Below, piece by piece: positions 9,313 to 18,533 of a stretch of 64,000 nt of DNA. This DNA comes from Clostridiaceae bacterium (GTDB taxonomy: Bacteria > Bacillota > Clostridia > Lachnospirales > Lachnospiraceae). Location: positions 124,001-188,000 of the forward strand of contig CABJBA010000009.1 of NCBI GenBank assembly GCA_902363735.1. Reading direction: 5' to 3'. The position numbers and the translations under genes were made by a program. The notes under the pieces are model-generated. The model was not told the DNA's origin and ran no database searches. It saw nothing but the letters and a program-made list of their open reading frames with translations. The number at the start of each line of letters is the position of its first letter. The first letter of the stretch is position 1.

Positions 9313-11022
9313 ATGATAAAGCATAAATGGATAGGAGGAGTCACAGTACTGCTTATGACAGCTGTCCTGCTGCTTATGGCAGGGGCATATCTATTCCCAT
9401 CTGCTTTAACAGCATTTTCCGATTCATCAGAATTGCCCTATGTTTCTGCAATGGATAAGACCCAGATTCTGGATGTTCAGATTATTGCCGATGAAAATGA
9501 GTGGGCTGATATGCTGGATAATGCAATTGCAGAAGAATACATACCCGCCACCGTCATCATTAACGGTACAAAAATAGAAAATGCAGGCATTCGGCCAAAA
9601 GGCAATTCAAGCCTGCGTACTGTGGCCCAGGATGACACAACGGACCGGTATAGCTTTAAAATAGAATTTGATCATTATATTTCAGGACAGACCTGGATGG
9701 GGCTTGATAAAATTGTTTTAAATAACATGCAGGGAGACTCTACTTATATGAAAGAATATCTCTCCTACGACTTAATGGATTATGCGGGAGTAGAAGCCCC
9801 ACTTTACACCTATTCCAACATAGCAGTCAACGGCGAAACCTGGGGATTTTATCTGGCTGTAGAGGTGTTGGAAGACAGTTACGCCAAACGGGTATATGGA
9901 AATGATCATGGTAAACTCTATAAGCCGGAAAGCATGGAAATGGGAGGCGGCGGGCAAAGAAATGAGGAAAGTGCCACGGAAAACAGACAACGGCCGGACC
10001 AGCTTACGGAACCGGAGGATATGCCTGACAAAAATAAACAAGGCGGTCCCGGCGGCTTTGGCGGGCAGTCTGGCGGAGCAGCACTTCAATATACAGACGA
10101 CGAAATTTCCAGCTATTCCACAATATTTGACAGCGCCGTTTTTGACACCTCAGACAAAGATTTTGCAAGGGTTATAAACGCTCTTAAAAAACTCAATGCC
10201 GGAGAAGACTTAGAAAGCGCTGTGGATGTGGAAGCCACCTTAAAATACTTTGCCGCCCATACAGTCCTTGTTAATCTGGACAGCTATGTATCCAATATGT
10301 GCCATAACTATTACCTATACGAAGAAAACGGCCAGCTTACCATGCTCCCCTGGGATTTTAACCTGTCCTTTGGAGGATTCCAATCCGACGGTTCTTCCTC
10401 TGTTGTAAACTTCCCCATTGACACGCCGGTTTCCAATGTAAGTCTGGAAGAGAGGCCCATGATCGGCAAACTTCTGGAGGTTCCCCAATACCTGGAACTG
10501 TATCACAGCTATTTAGCAGAAATTATTAACGGATATTTTAACAGCGGCGTGTTTGAGCAGACCATAGATTCCCTGGATGTCTTAATCTCCTCTTATGTCG
10601 AAGCCGATCCTACCTCATTTTATGATTATACCTCCTATAAAAACGGAGTAGCGGAACTGAAAAAGCTGGGACTTTTAAGGGCTCAAAGCGTTGAAGGACA
10701 GCTCAGCGGAGTAATCCCTTCCACCACTGAGGGACAAAATGCATCACCAGACTTACTGGTGGAGGCATCAGATATCAACCTGTCTCTGCTCGGCACCATG
10801 GGTGGAGGCTTTGGCGGCAGGCCTTCCGGTAACAGGCCGGAAGATATGCCGGAACACATAAAATCCGGGCCGCCCCAGGGAAACCCGGAGTTTACTGCTG
10901 AAGCATCAACCTCTGCCTCCGGTTTTGATAAAACAGCCTGGATAATCCTGGGCAGCTGTACAGCTTTTTTCTCAGCCGGATTATTATTTGTAATCTTCTT
11001 CCGCCGCCGGCGTTCTGGTTAA
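9313..11022 (+). CDS. CotH-kinase-family surface protein with C-terminal membrane anchor
   Basis: 569 residues. An N-terminal signal/anchor segment (9-31) precedes a CotH-like domain: GIRPKGNSSLR, YSFKIEFDHY, LNNMQGDSTYMKEYLSYDLM and late LPWDFNLSFGGF, where the family's kinase residues lie. Two Gly/Pro-rich, low-complexity inserts are present (residues ~210-255 and ~490-525). A membrane helix followed by RRRR ends the protein, so the domain should face outside. Family members such as CotH phosphorylate coat proteins in Bacillus, but non-spore members in VTC operons are uncharacterised. Last gene of the operon. Confidence 0.88.
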   Translation: MIKHKWIGGVTVLLMTAVLLLMAGAYLFPSALTAFSDSSELPYVSAMDKTQILDVQIIADENEWADMLDNAIAEEYIPATVIINGTKIENAGIRPKGNSSLRTVAQDDTTDRYSFKIEFDHYISGQTWMGLDKIVLNNMQGDSTYMKEYLSYDLMDYAGVEAPLYTYSNIAVNGETWGFYLAVEVLEDSYAKRVYGNDHGKLYKPESMEMGGGGQRNEESATENRQRPDQLTEPEDMPDKNKQGGPGGFGGQSGGAALQYTDDEISSYSTIFDSAVFDTSDKDFARVINALKKLNAGEDLESAVDVEATLKYFAAHTVLVNLDSYVSNMCHNYYLYEENGQLTMLPWDFNLSFGGFQSDGSSSVVNFPIDTPVSNVSLEERPMIGKLLEVPQYLELYHSYLAEIINGYFNSGVFEQTIDSLDVLISSYVEADPTSFYDYTSYKNGVAELKKLGLLRAQSVEGQLSGVIPSTTEGQNASPDLLVEASDINLSLLGTMGGGFGGRPSGNRPEDMPEHIKSGPPQGNPEFTAEASTSASGFDKTAWIILGSCTAFFSAGLLFVIFFRRRRSG

Positions 11023-11037
11023 AATCTTTTATAGCAA

Positions 11038-11086
11038 AACATGCTGTTTTCAGCCAACCAGCCTGAAAACAGCATGTTATTTTTAT
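11038..11086. terminator. Strong bidirectional terminator
   Basis: A perfect 16-bp stem (11038-11053 with 11063-11078, 9-base loop) is followed by ATTTTTATT on the plus strand and TTTTGC on the minus strand. It ends both the CotH operon and the arylsulfotransferase-like gene converging on it. Confidence 0.92.
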
Positions 11087-11090
11087 TCCA

Positions 11091-12581
11091 TCATCGTTTC
11101 ACACTGACCACACAAAAATTCGCCACTTCTCCCTCATCCCCGTCTCCCGATACTTCTCCCGATCCGGTAGACAAATGGCGGTTGGGATCAACACCTTCTA
11201 TTAATGTTACTTTTCCGGCATTTCTTTCTGAAGAAGCACCCGGCACCCGGTAATCAGATATTTCTGTTTCTTCCACTTCCGTTTCTTCCGGCTTTGGAAT
11301 CTGGGGCACCCATTCATAAGGAACCCGGTAAGCCCGGTATACCATATTATTCCGATACTTTCCGGCAACGGTATTATAGTATGGATTAATATATTCCCAC
11401 ACCACCTCATGCTCCTGGGTCACTTCAAAAATGCGGCCGTCAGATCCTTCCGTAATTAACGTATTTCCATTGGGAAGCCGCTGCGCCGAGCTGATATAGG
11501 GACTGTAAAATTTAGAACCGTCCATAGAAAGCACGTTTCCTGCCTCCTCCGGTGTATACTGCCATACGATTTCTAATGTCACCGGATTGATCTGAAGTAC
11601 CCTGGAATAATCACGGACTGCATAGTAAAGTCCTGTAGGTGACGCCGGATTAGGCGCCCCATACCCTGCTGCCCCTCCATTGTCATAGACCAACAGGTCA
11701 CCTTCTCCCGGCAGTCCTCTGGGAATCATATGTAAATGATGCTGCCCAATAATCCAGCCAAGCTTTCTGACTGTCTCATTTTCATTGAAATCCGGTCCCA
11801 GCTTCCAAACTACCTTTCCGGTCTCTTTGCTGATAATCCCAAGGATATTGGCATTTCTGGCATCCCAGATAATATTATCCGGATGAAACCGGTCATCTCC
11901 CTCCTCATACCAGTGATTGGGGCCAAGGGTGGAAATACTGTTGATGTGGAGCCAGTCTCCCACATTTCCTCCGGCTTCCCGAAGGGATGGATTTTCACGG
12001 AGCACCCGTTTTGCATCATCATCAAAGCCAAGCTCTTCAAAGTGATCGCTGGCAGTCCATTCCCATAATATCTTTCCTTCCCAGTCCACTTCAATAATCC
12101 TGTCATCCAACAGCTGATTATGGGAAATATCAGGATTATAACGGTTGGTATGGGTCAAAAGCAGGGTATTCCCATGGTCTGTCAACGGCTCCTGCCCCGG
12201 TGAATAATATCCTACCGGCGACCCCTCCCGCTGGAAATCATGATGCTGCCTTGCCACATATCCGGCTTCCCGGTCCGGGTCCTCTACAAATTCATTATTT
12301 TGAAATTTCCATACAATATTTCCATCCCAGTCCGCCTGCACCAGATCCAGCTGATCCTGATAAGCGTACTTTCCATTTCTCGCCCCGGTTGAGCCAAAGA
12401 CATAGCCCCCAGGAAGAAGCTTATTGGGAAAGCCCGCCAGTCCGGCCCAAAGCTGGACTTCATTGCCGTTCATATCAATGAGCAGTGCTCCTTTGGCAGA
12501 CGGATAAACCGTATATCCTCCATAAGCCTTGTTTTTCTTATATAGTGTCACTCCCGTAGGATAAATTGTAGGATGTCCCAT
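11091..12581 (-). CDS. Arylsulfotransferase (ASST)-like beta-propeller protein
   Basis: 496 residues with repeated beta-propeller strands of the form GKVVWKLG, GNIVWKFQ and EIVWQYTP, as in ASST proteins. ASSTs move sulfate from one aryl sulfate ester to a phenol through a sulfohistidine. Candidate histidines are in LLLTHTNRY, DWLHINSIS and GQHHLHMIP. No signal peptide is visible, unlike periplasmic E. coli ASST, so a cytoplasmic role is likely. The ribosome site is AGGGAGG. It is 14 bp downstream of the alkylsulfatase gene and ends the organosulfur operon. It may act on organosulfates brought in by the upstream transporters. Confidence 0.85.
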   Translation of the reverse strand: MGHPTIYPTGVTLYKKNKAYGGYTVYPSAKGALLIDMNGNEVQLWAGLAGFPNKLLPGGYVFGSTGARNGKYAYQDQLDLVQADWDGNIVWKFQNNEFVEDPDREAGYVARQHHDFQREGSPVGYYSPGQEPLTDHGNTLLLTHTNRYNPDISHNQLLDDRIIEVDWEGKILWEWTASDHFEELGFDDDAKRVLRENPSLREAGGNVGDWLHINSISTLGPNHWYEEGDDRFHPDNIIWDARNANILGIISKETGKVVWKLGPDFNENETVRKLGWIIGQHHLHMIPRGLPGEGDLLVYDNGGAAGYGAPNPASPTGLYYAVRDYSRVLQINPVTLEIVWQYTPEEAGNVLSMDGSKFYSPYISSAQRLPNGNTLITEGSDGRIFEVTQEHEVVWEYINPYYNTVAGKYRNNMVYRAYRVPYEWVPQIPKPEETEVEETEISDYRVPGASSERNAGKVTLIEGVDPNRHLSTGSGEVSGDGDEGEVANFCVVSVKR

Positions 12582-12595
12582 ATCTGTTTTCCTCC

Positions 12596-14581
12596 CTATA
12601 AAATATTTTCATGCCCTTTTCCCTCTATAAGGGGAAACTGAGCTGTTTCTCCTAAATCCACCACATAGGACTGGATTCTGAGAAGCTCTTCATAAATATC
12701 AGTCTCAATCCGCTCTTTTTCCTCCGCCAGATTTTTTTGGAGAATGGAATATATAATTCCCTTGGGGCCTCTCAAATAGGGCAGTTCCTCTTTTGATGTC
12801 CCCGAGTAGATCAGCAGGCTTCCGGCATACAGGTGAAGAATAAATTCTTCATCCACTGTGCCGGTTTCTCCTGTAATCTGAAGACGGAATCTCAAATCTT
12901 CTGTTTCTGCTTTCTCCCCGTCTATGACGATTCCCAGATAACCCAGACTTAGCCGGGTGGTCATTCGGGATGTAATATCGCTTTTCTGCCCTCTTTCTCC
13001 TTTGGAATTGTCAACAGGACCGCCCCAACGCAATTCTTCTGCACCGACTAAATAAGCATTTCTCCAGATGGCAGATTCCGCCTGATACCCCAGCTGCTCC
13101 AATGCATCGGCACAGAGATAACGGGCTTCTTCATTTTGAGGGTTGGCAAATACCACGTAATGGGCTGCCTGGGCCGCCCACTGATAGTTTCCGGCTTCCA
13201 GATCCTCTCTGGCCTTTTTAAGCACCAGTTCCTCAGAGCCCACATATTCTACAAACTTCCTGGCCGTATCCTCTTCCGTCAGGGGATGAAGTTTCACCGG
13301 ATTACCGCTGTAATAGCCCAGATACCGCTGATATACGGCCTTGGCATTGACCTCTACCGTACCGTAATAAGGGCGGATGTACCATTTCTCCTGAAGTTTC
13401 TGAGGGATCTTGATTTTATGGGCAATTTCATTCTGTGTATATCCCTGATTGGCAAGAAGCAGGGTCTGATCGTGAATATATTTATAGATGGCCGCACTGT
13501 TCCTCAAATAATCCTTTACCGCATTTGGCTCTCTCTCCGTATTCCAATGAGGCCAGTGGTGGGACTGGAATACCACATCGGTCCGGTCGCCATACCGTTC
13601 CAGTGCCTCTACGGTAAAATCCGACCAGATGCTGGAGTCTCTCACCTTGGCACCCCGGATGGGATAAAAATTGTGCAGCGTTGAGGTGCAGTTTTCCGCT
13701 GCCCAGAATGCCCGGTACTGGGGAAAGTAATTATTCATCTCAGCAGGCGCCTCCGTCCCCGGCGTCAGCTGAAATTCCACCTCCAGTCCATCGATTACCA
13801 GCTTTTTATCTTCTCCAATCTCATGGGTGGGTGTCAGATAGGAGGAGGTTCCCCGGTAAAGATTATGGCCCAGTCCCAGTCCTGCAGATACAGTGGAACG
13901 AACTCCCGGTTTTTTTCCAAAAGCAAACTGGTACCTGCCCCGCCTTATCATAGCGGTTCCTGCATATACGGATTCACTGACGCTTTCCTCCACAAATCCA
14001 GCCGGGACATAGATGGGAATTTTTCCATCCTCCGGATTTCCCACCTCTTCTTCCCCAATGATTCCCCGGATTCCCCCGTAGTGGTCTGCATGGGAATGAC
14101 TGATGATTACGGCCCGTATATGGTCGCGGATATCCTCTCCCAGCCCATGCTCCGCCAGGTCAAGAGCCGCTCTGGCCGCTTCCACAAAGGTTCCCGTATC
14201 CAGTACCAGAAATCCGGTATTAGTTCTTACAAATGTTATATTTGCCAGATCCAGTCCTCGGACCTGAAATATCTTATCCTTCACCACCCAAAACAGCCCC
14301 GCCCGGAAATTGGATTTTGCGTTAAGCCAAAGACTGGGGTTAACGGTGTCCGGCACCTCTTCCTCCTTTAAAAATCCGTAATCACCCAGATTCCAGATTT
14401 CCTGCCCTTTGTCATTGTAAATGACCGCATCGCTGCTTTCCTCTATGGAATGACTTCCTGCCAGTTCCAGTTCCTGGTTGGAAGCATGTTTTATATCTAT
14501 ACTATGCCTTTGGGCAAATTCCTTTTGAAGCTTTCTCGTATAACTGCTGGCCGGCTTCGTCTCTCTGTTACCATTTCCCAT
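12596..14581 (-). CDS. Alkylsulfatase of the SdsA/BDS1 metallo-beta-lactamase type
   Basis: 661 residues. A metallo-beta-lactamase fold contains the di-zinc motif SHSHADHYGG near residue 165. Downstream ligands include Glu in ENCTSTLHN and His in FQSHHWPHW. An alpha-helical dimerisation domain follows, then an SCP2-like C-terminal domain (residues ~530-650) that recruits the alkyl chain. This order matches SdsA1-type enzymes, which release sulfate from alkyl sulfates. No signal peptide is seen, so the enzyme should be cytoplasmic. Its position behind a sulfonate/sulfate-ester-type ABC transporter suggests hydrolysis of imported sulfate esters as a sulfur source. Confidence 0.92.
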   Translation of the reverse strand: MGNGNRETKPASSYTRKLQKEFAQRHSIDIKHASNQELELAGSHSIEESSDAVIYNDKGQEIWNLGDYGFLKEEEVPDTVNPSLWLNAKSNFRAGLFWVVKDKIFQVRGLDLANITFVRTNTGFLVLDTGTFVEAARAALDLAEHGLGEDIRDHIRAVIISHSHADHYGGIRGIIGEEEVGNPEDGKIPIYVPAGFVEESVSESVYAGTAMIRRGRYQFAFGKKPGVRSTVSAGLGLGHNLYRGTSSYLTPTHEIGEDKKLVIDGLEVEFQLTPGTEAPAEMNNYFPQYRAFWAAENCTSTLHNFYPIRGAKVRDSSIWSDFTVEALERYGDRTDVVFQSHHWPHWNTEREPNAVKDYLRNSAAIYKYIHDQTLLLANQGYTQNEIAHKIKIPQKLQEKWYIRPYYGTVEVNAKAVYQRYLGYYSGNPVKLHPLTEEDTARKFVEYVGSEELVLKKAREDLEAGNYQWAAQAAHYVVFANPQNEEARYLCADALEQLGYQAESAIWRNAYLVGAEELRWGGPVDNSKGERGQKSDITSRMTTRLSLGYLGIVIDGEKAETEDLRFRLQITGETGTVDEEFILHLYAGSLLIYSGTSKEELPYLRGPKGIIYSILQKNLAEEKERIETDIYEELLRIQSYVVDLGETAQFPLIEGKGHENIL

Positions 14582-14649
14582 GATGTTCTTCCTCCTTAAT
14601 CAGCTCCGCGGCAGCAAACTCTGTTTGCAGATTACGGTACACGATGCTG

Positions 14650-15414
14650 TCACCTCACTCCAAACCTGTATAAGAATTTTTTTCCGGCAAACTGCAGTAT
14701 TCTGTCTGCCAGAAATCCTACGACTCCCAAAGTGAAAATTCCGATAAAAATCCAATCCGTCTTATAATAAAGCCGTGAGGTATAGATCAAATATCCTATC
14801 CCCTCCGACGCTGCCAGCATTTCTGCTGCTACAATACAGATGATGGCGCCGCTGAGCCCCAGCCGGACACCTGTAAAAATATTCGGAATTGCGGAGGGAA
14901 CTACTACCGTAAAAAACACCCTGACCTTAGAAGCTCCCAAAGATTCCGATGCCTCCGTAAGAGCCGTGTCCACTCCTCTCACCCCTGCAATGGTGTTCAT
15001 CATGACAGGAAATATAACGGCATAAAAAATAAGCGCAACCTTTGACTTTTCTCCCACACCGAACCACATCAGAAACAGGGTGATAAAGCCAATAGCCGGA
15101 ACAAACCGGAAGAAATTGAGAAACGGCTCTAAAATCCAGCCGATTTTCTTAAAATTTCCAATACAAAGTCCCATTGGAACCGCAAAACACAGTGCCAAAA
15201 CCCACCCCTTCAGCACACGCTGGAGGCTGATTTCGATATCCCTCAGCAGATCCCCTCCTTCCAGCAGCTTTCCGGCTCCGGCAAAGGTGACCACTGGGCC
15301 CGGCAGAAAGTCGTCGCTGTAGAATAATGACCCCAACTGCCAGACAAGCAGCAGTAAAATCCAGGTGAGAATCCCATATTTCAAAATAAAATTGATCGCC
15401 TTATTACGTTCCAT
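14650..15414 (-). CDS. ABC transporter permease, SsuC/TauC family (set 3)
   Basis: 254 residues from the ATG at 15414 (AGGAGG 8 bp upstream); an in-frame upstream start would run into the ATPase gene. Six hydrophobic segments and the EAA loop (EASESLGASKVRVFFTVVVPSAIP) are visible. The family imports sulfonates, taurine or thiamine precursors. It closes a binding protein-ATPase-permease set and lies 68 bp upstream of the alkylsulfatase gene. It is clearly related to the permease at 28864-29661. Confidence 0.9.
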   Translation of the reverse strand: MERNKAINFILKYGILTWILLLLVWQLGSLFYSDDFLPGPVVTFAGAGKLLEGGDLLRDIEISLQRVLKGWVLALCFAVPMGLCIGNFKKIGWILEPFLNFFRFVPAIGFITLFLMWFGVGEKSKVALIFYAVIFPVMMNTIAGVRGVDTALTEASESLGASKVRVFFTVVVPSAIPNIFTGVRLGLSGAIICIVAAEMLAASEGIGYLIYTSRLYYKTDWIFIGIFTLGVVGFLADRILQFAGKKFLYRFGVR

Positions 15415-15430
15415 AGAACCATCCTCCTGA

Positions 15431-16492
15431 CTAAATATAAAAAGTATATCCATCCTTTAACAGCTCATTTTGGAGCAGATGGGTCTCCTGTCCATGTACC
15501 ACATATAATCGGTACACCAGGACACTGACCTTATCTCCTTTTTGAAGCCCCTTTTCCTCCAGGGACTGCAGAGCCTTGAGCCGGATTCCGTTTACCTCTA
15601 CAATCAGTTCCACACAATTGCCCCGAAATGACGTGCTCCATACGGTTCCTTCCTCATAGACTCCCTGATGCAGTTCCTCCAGACCACTGTCCACCACCTT
15701 TACGAATTCCGGCCGTACAATGGCCTGCCGCTGTCCTTTATAGATTTCAAAGCCCTTTAGCCGGGCGTAATCCGTCAGTAAGGTGGATTCACCGATAAAT
15801 TGCGCCACAAAAGGCGTTGCTGGATTTTTATAAATTTCCACAGGCGTTCCCATCTGCTCCACACGGCCCTGGTTGGTAACGATAATCTCATCTGCCACCT
15901 CCACCGCCTCATCCTGGTCGTGAGTGACAAAGATACTGGTGATTCCGATTTTTCCGATCATTTCCTTCAGCCAGTTGCGAAGCTCCTTTCTGACCTTGGC
16001 GTCAATGGCTGCAAATGGCTCGTCAAGAAGCAATAACTGTGGATTGGGAGCCAGTGCCCTGGCAAATGCAACACGCTGCCTCTGCCCTCCGGAGAGCTGC
16101 TCCGGGTATCTCCCCTCCAGCCCAGGCAGGCCAACCAGATCCAACAGTTCCTCTACGCGCTGCTTGATATACTCCTTATCCTTCTTTCTGGTCCGCAGCC
16201 CGTAGGCAATGTTGTCAAACACGGTCATATAAGGAAAAAGAGCATAGCTTTGAAAGACAAATCCAATTCCCCGCTCCCGGACCGGAACCTGATTGACGCA
16301 GACCCCATTGATATAAATATCTCCGTCATCCTGATGCTCCAGGCCTGCAATCATACGGAGAATGGTAGTCTTTCCACTTCCGCTGGGACCCAAAAGTGCC
16401 ACCAGCCTTCCCTTTTCAATGCCAAAGGACACATCCGACGAAGCCTTGTAATTTCCAAATGTTTTGTTGATGCCTTTCAGTTCTATGTACAT
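15431..16492 (-). CDS. ABC transporter ATPase of the sulfate/sulfonate type (set 3)
   Basis: 353 residues. Walker A GPSGSGKTT, Q-loop in FVFQSYALFPYMTV, signature LSGGQRQRVAFARAL, Walker B LLLLDEPFAAID and the switch His in VTHDQDEA are all present. About 120 residues follow the ATPase core, resembling the TOBE-type regulatory domain of CysA/PotA. The ribosome site (GGGAG) is weaker than that of its neighbours. It powers the permease encoded 16 bp downstream. Confidence 0.92.
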   Translation of the reverse strand: MYIELKGINKTFGNYKASSDVSFGIEKGRLVALLGPSGSGKTTILRMIAGLEHQDDGDIYINGVCVNQVPVRERGIGFVFQSYALFPYMTVFDNIAYGLRTRKKDKEYIKQRVEELLDLVGLPGLEGRYPEQLSGGQRQRVAFARALAPNPQLLLLDEPFAAIDAKVRKELRNWLKEMIGKIGITSIFVTHDQDEAVEVADEIIVTNQGRVEQMGTPVEIYKNPATPFVAQFIGESTLLTDYARLKGFEIYKGQRQAIVRPEFVKVVDSGLEELHQGVYEEGTVWSTSFRGNCVELIVEVNGIRLKALQSLEEKGLQKGDKVSVLVYRLYVVHGQETHLLQNELLKDGYTFYI

Positions 16493-16519
16493 AAGCAGCG
16501 CGCTCCCTACATCAATTTT

Positions 16520-17578
16520 CTATTTGATACCCACCTCATCGGGGTACAGTGCCGTCAGAGCTCTCAAATCCACGTAGTCCTTAATGGCATAATCCTGCTC
16601 AAACCGGCCTTCTTCTACAGCCCACTTTTTGATGCCGTTTAAGTGTTCCACCGTATCTTCTTTAAAATCTATCATAAATTCATAATTTTTAAAATTTACC
16701 AGAGACTGTTCCTTGGGAATGTTTACTTTCTCCTCAAGGATTGCTGCCGCTTCCTCCCCATGAGCAGCCAGCCACTCCTCCGTCTCCTTAATGGCCGCCA
16801 GAAACTCCTCCACAACAGTCTCCTGGCTTCCCAGAAATTCTGTGGAGGAAATGTAATACTGGTCCGTTCTCAGCCCCAGATCATCCATGGTCAGAAATGG
16901 TACCATTCCCGCTTCCTCCAGCTTTTTTCCATTTATTCCTCCTGCCCAAACAGCTATTCCTTCTCCCGATGTCATGACTCCCAAAGCTGCCTGTGCGCTT
17001 TCCACATTTAATATTTTTTGTTGGTCTTTGGGCACATTGGCTGCTTCAAAGGTCCGTGCCGTCCAGTAATCCCATACCGTTCCTGGAAGGGTAATAACCC
17101 CCTGGCCTGCCAGATCCTCAATCTTTTTCACTTTTTCCGGATTGACATAAAAAGAACTTCCCTTTCCTGTTCCAAACCGGGCAATAAAACGAAGATTGGT
17201 ATCTTTCTGGGTATTCCCCAGACGGTTTACCGCCGCATAGTCAGCCAACAGCCCGATATCCGCCTGACCTGTGACAATGGCATCAACCGTGTTGATTCCT
17301 GCCGCAAACTCCGTTATCTCCAGCTGAATCCCAAGTTTTTCAAAGAAACCATTTTCCTTACCGATTAAAGCAAGCCACTGGTCAACGTTATTAGTCATAA
17401 CGGCGGCGCGTACCTTAACCAGATCTTTTTCCGTCTGCCCTGCCGTACTTCCTGCCGTACTTTCTGCCTTCTTGACGCTGCTTTCAGCCCCACATCCTGT
17501 TGTTCCGGCCGCCACTGCAGCTGCCGCTCCAATTGCCGCTATCACCGATAATATTTTCTTTCTGCTCTTCATTTCCAT
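16520..17578 (-). CDS. Sulfonate/taurine-type substrate-binding lipoprotein (set 3)
   Basis: 352 residues with a lipoprotein signal (positive start, hydrophobic core, lipobox TTGC near residue 29). The mature part resembles NMT1/SsuA-like proteins (GINTVDAIVTGQADIGLL, VITLPGTVWDYWTAR). AGGAGA lies 3 bp before the first ATG and about 9 bp before an ATG two codons later; the second may be the true start. The protein is paralogous to the binding protein at 30485-31561: both share the GI(N/D)TV(D/N)A pattern and a closing aspartate-tyrosine / YP motif. Confidence 0.88.
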   Translation of the reverse strand: MEMKSRKKILSVIAAIGAAAAVAAGTTGCGAESSVKKAESTAGSTAGQTEKDLVKVRAAVMTNNVDQWLALIGKENGFFEKLGIQLEITEFAAGINTVDAIVTGQADIGLLADYAAVNRLGNTQKDTNLRFIARFGTGKGSSFYVNPEKVKKIEDLAGQGVITLPGTVWDYWTARTFEAANVPKDQQKILNVESAQAALGVMTSGEGIAVWAGGINGKKLEEAGMVPFLTMDDLGLRTDQYYISSTEFLGSQETVVEEFLAAIKETEEWLAAHGEEAAAILEEKVNIPKEQSLVNFKNYEFMIDFKEDTVEHLNGIKKWAVEEGRFEQDYAIKDYVDLRALTALYPDEVGIK

Positions 17579-17616
17579 AATCTCCTCTCATTCTGCGCAT
17601 ATTACTTTCATATAAT

Positions 17617-17646
17617 TTAATACATGCTTACAACCGTCTCTTCCAA
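17617..17646 (-). promoter_or_regulatory. Possible internal promoter before set 3
   Basis: On the minus strand TTGGAA and TATTAA are spaced 18 bp apart. The intervening TGTAAGCATGTATTAA resembles half of the operator block at 23.7 and 31.9 kb (TGTAAATATGTATTAA). The 166-bp gap between the set 2 ATPase and set 3 binding-protein genes holds no cysteine leader and no terminator that I can see. Confidence 0.3.
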
Positions 17647-17744
17647 CAGAATATCTACGTCATACAGGAGTTTTTCGCCTTATCAGGCCCATAAAGTCCG
17701 GCATCGTATATATAGTCCTCCCGGCAAGCCCCGGTTCATATTAC

Positions 17745-18533
17745 TTAGATGTAGTATTCAACAGGGACGGCGCTATCCTCAAAAAATTCAGAATAGATCT
17801 CCTTTCTGATTTTTACAAAGTCAACACTGCTTCTGTCTCTTGGCCTCCCCATGGGAACCGGAATGATTTTTTTAACCATTCCCGGGCGCTTAGACATGAG
17901 AAAGATACGGTCACTTAGGAAAATAGCTTCATCGATATCATGGGTAACGAGAACCATGGTAGTTTGTTCTGCCTGCCATATCCTAAGAACTTCATTTTGC
18001 ATGTTGATCCGGGTCAGGGCGTCTAAGGCTCCAAAGGGTTCATCAAGCAGCAGTACGGAGGGCTGGTTGATGAAGGCTCTGGCAATGCTGACCCTCTGCT
18101 GCATTCCTCCTGATAACTGCCTTGGCAGAGATCTTTCAAAGCCGCTTAAATTCACCAAACGGATGTGCTCCCTGACCAATTCCTTTTTTTCCTGTCCCGG
18201 CAAAGGCTTATGAATACCAAATTCTATGTTCTGTTCCACATTAAGCCAGGGAAATAATCTGGATTCCTGGAATATCATTCCGGTTTCTACAGAGGGCTTA
18301 AGGACAACCCGTTCCCCTATTTTAGCCTGGCCTCCAGAAGCTTTTTCGAGACCGGCTATAATTCGGAGCAGGGTGCTCTTTCCACATCCACTGGCGCCCA
18401 CAATACTGATAAATTCTCCGCTTTTAACATCCATATTGATATCCGACAATACTTCCAGATTTCCATTCTCAATCTGGAAGTATTTTTTTACTCCGTCAAT
18501 CACTAGATTTTTATTGACTTCCACCTTCCTCAC
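17745..18533 (-). CDS. ABC transporter ATPase, SsuB/TauB family (set 2)
   Basis: 262 residues. Walker A GASGCGKST, Q-loop FQESRLFPWLNV, signature LSGGMQQRVSIARAF, Walker B LLLDEPFGALD and switch VTHDIDEA are present. The frame opens with a GTG that overlaps the permease stop (GTGA). However, the only good ribosome site (AGGAG) lies 8 bp before a second GTG three codons later (18524), which may be the real start. Partner of the permease at 18530-19324. Confidence 0.92.
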   Translation of the reverse strand: MRKVEVNKNLVIDGVKKYFQIENGNLEVLSDINMDVKSGEFISIVGASGCGKSTLLRIIAGLEKASGGQAKIGERVVLKPSVETGMIFQESRLFPWLNVEQNIEFGIHKPLPGQEKKELVREHIRLVNLSGFERSLPRQLSGGMQQRVSIARAFINQPSVLLLDEPFGALDALTRINMQNEVLRIWQAEQTTMVLVTHDIDEAIFLSDRIFLMSKRPGMVKKIIPVPMGRPRDRSSVDFVKIRKEIYSEFFEDSAVPVEYYI

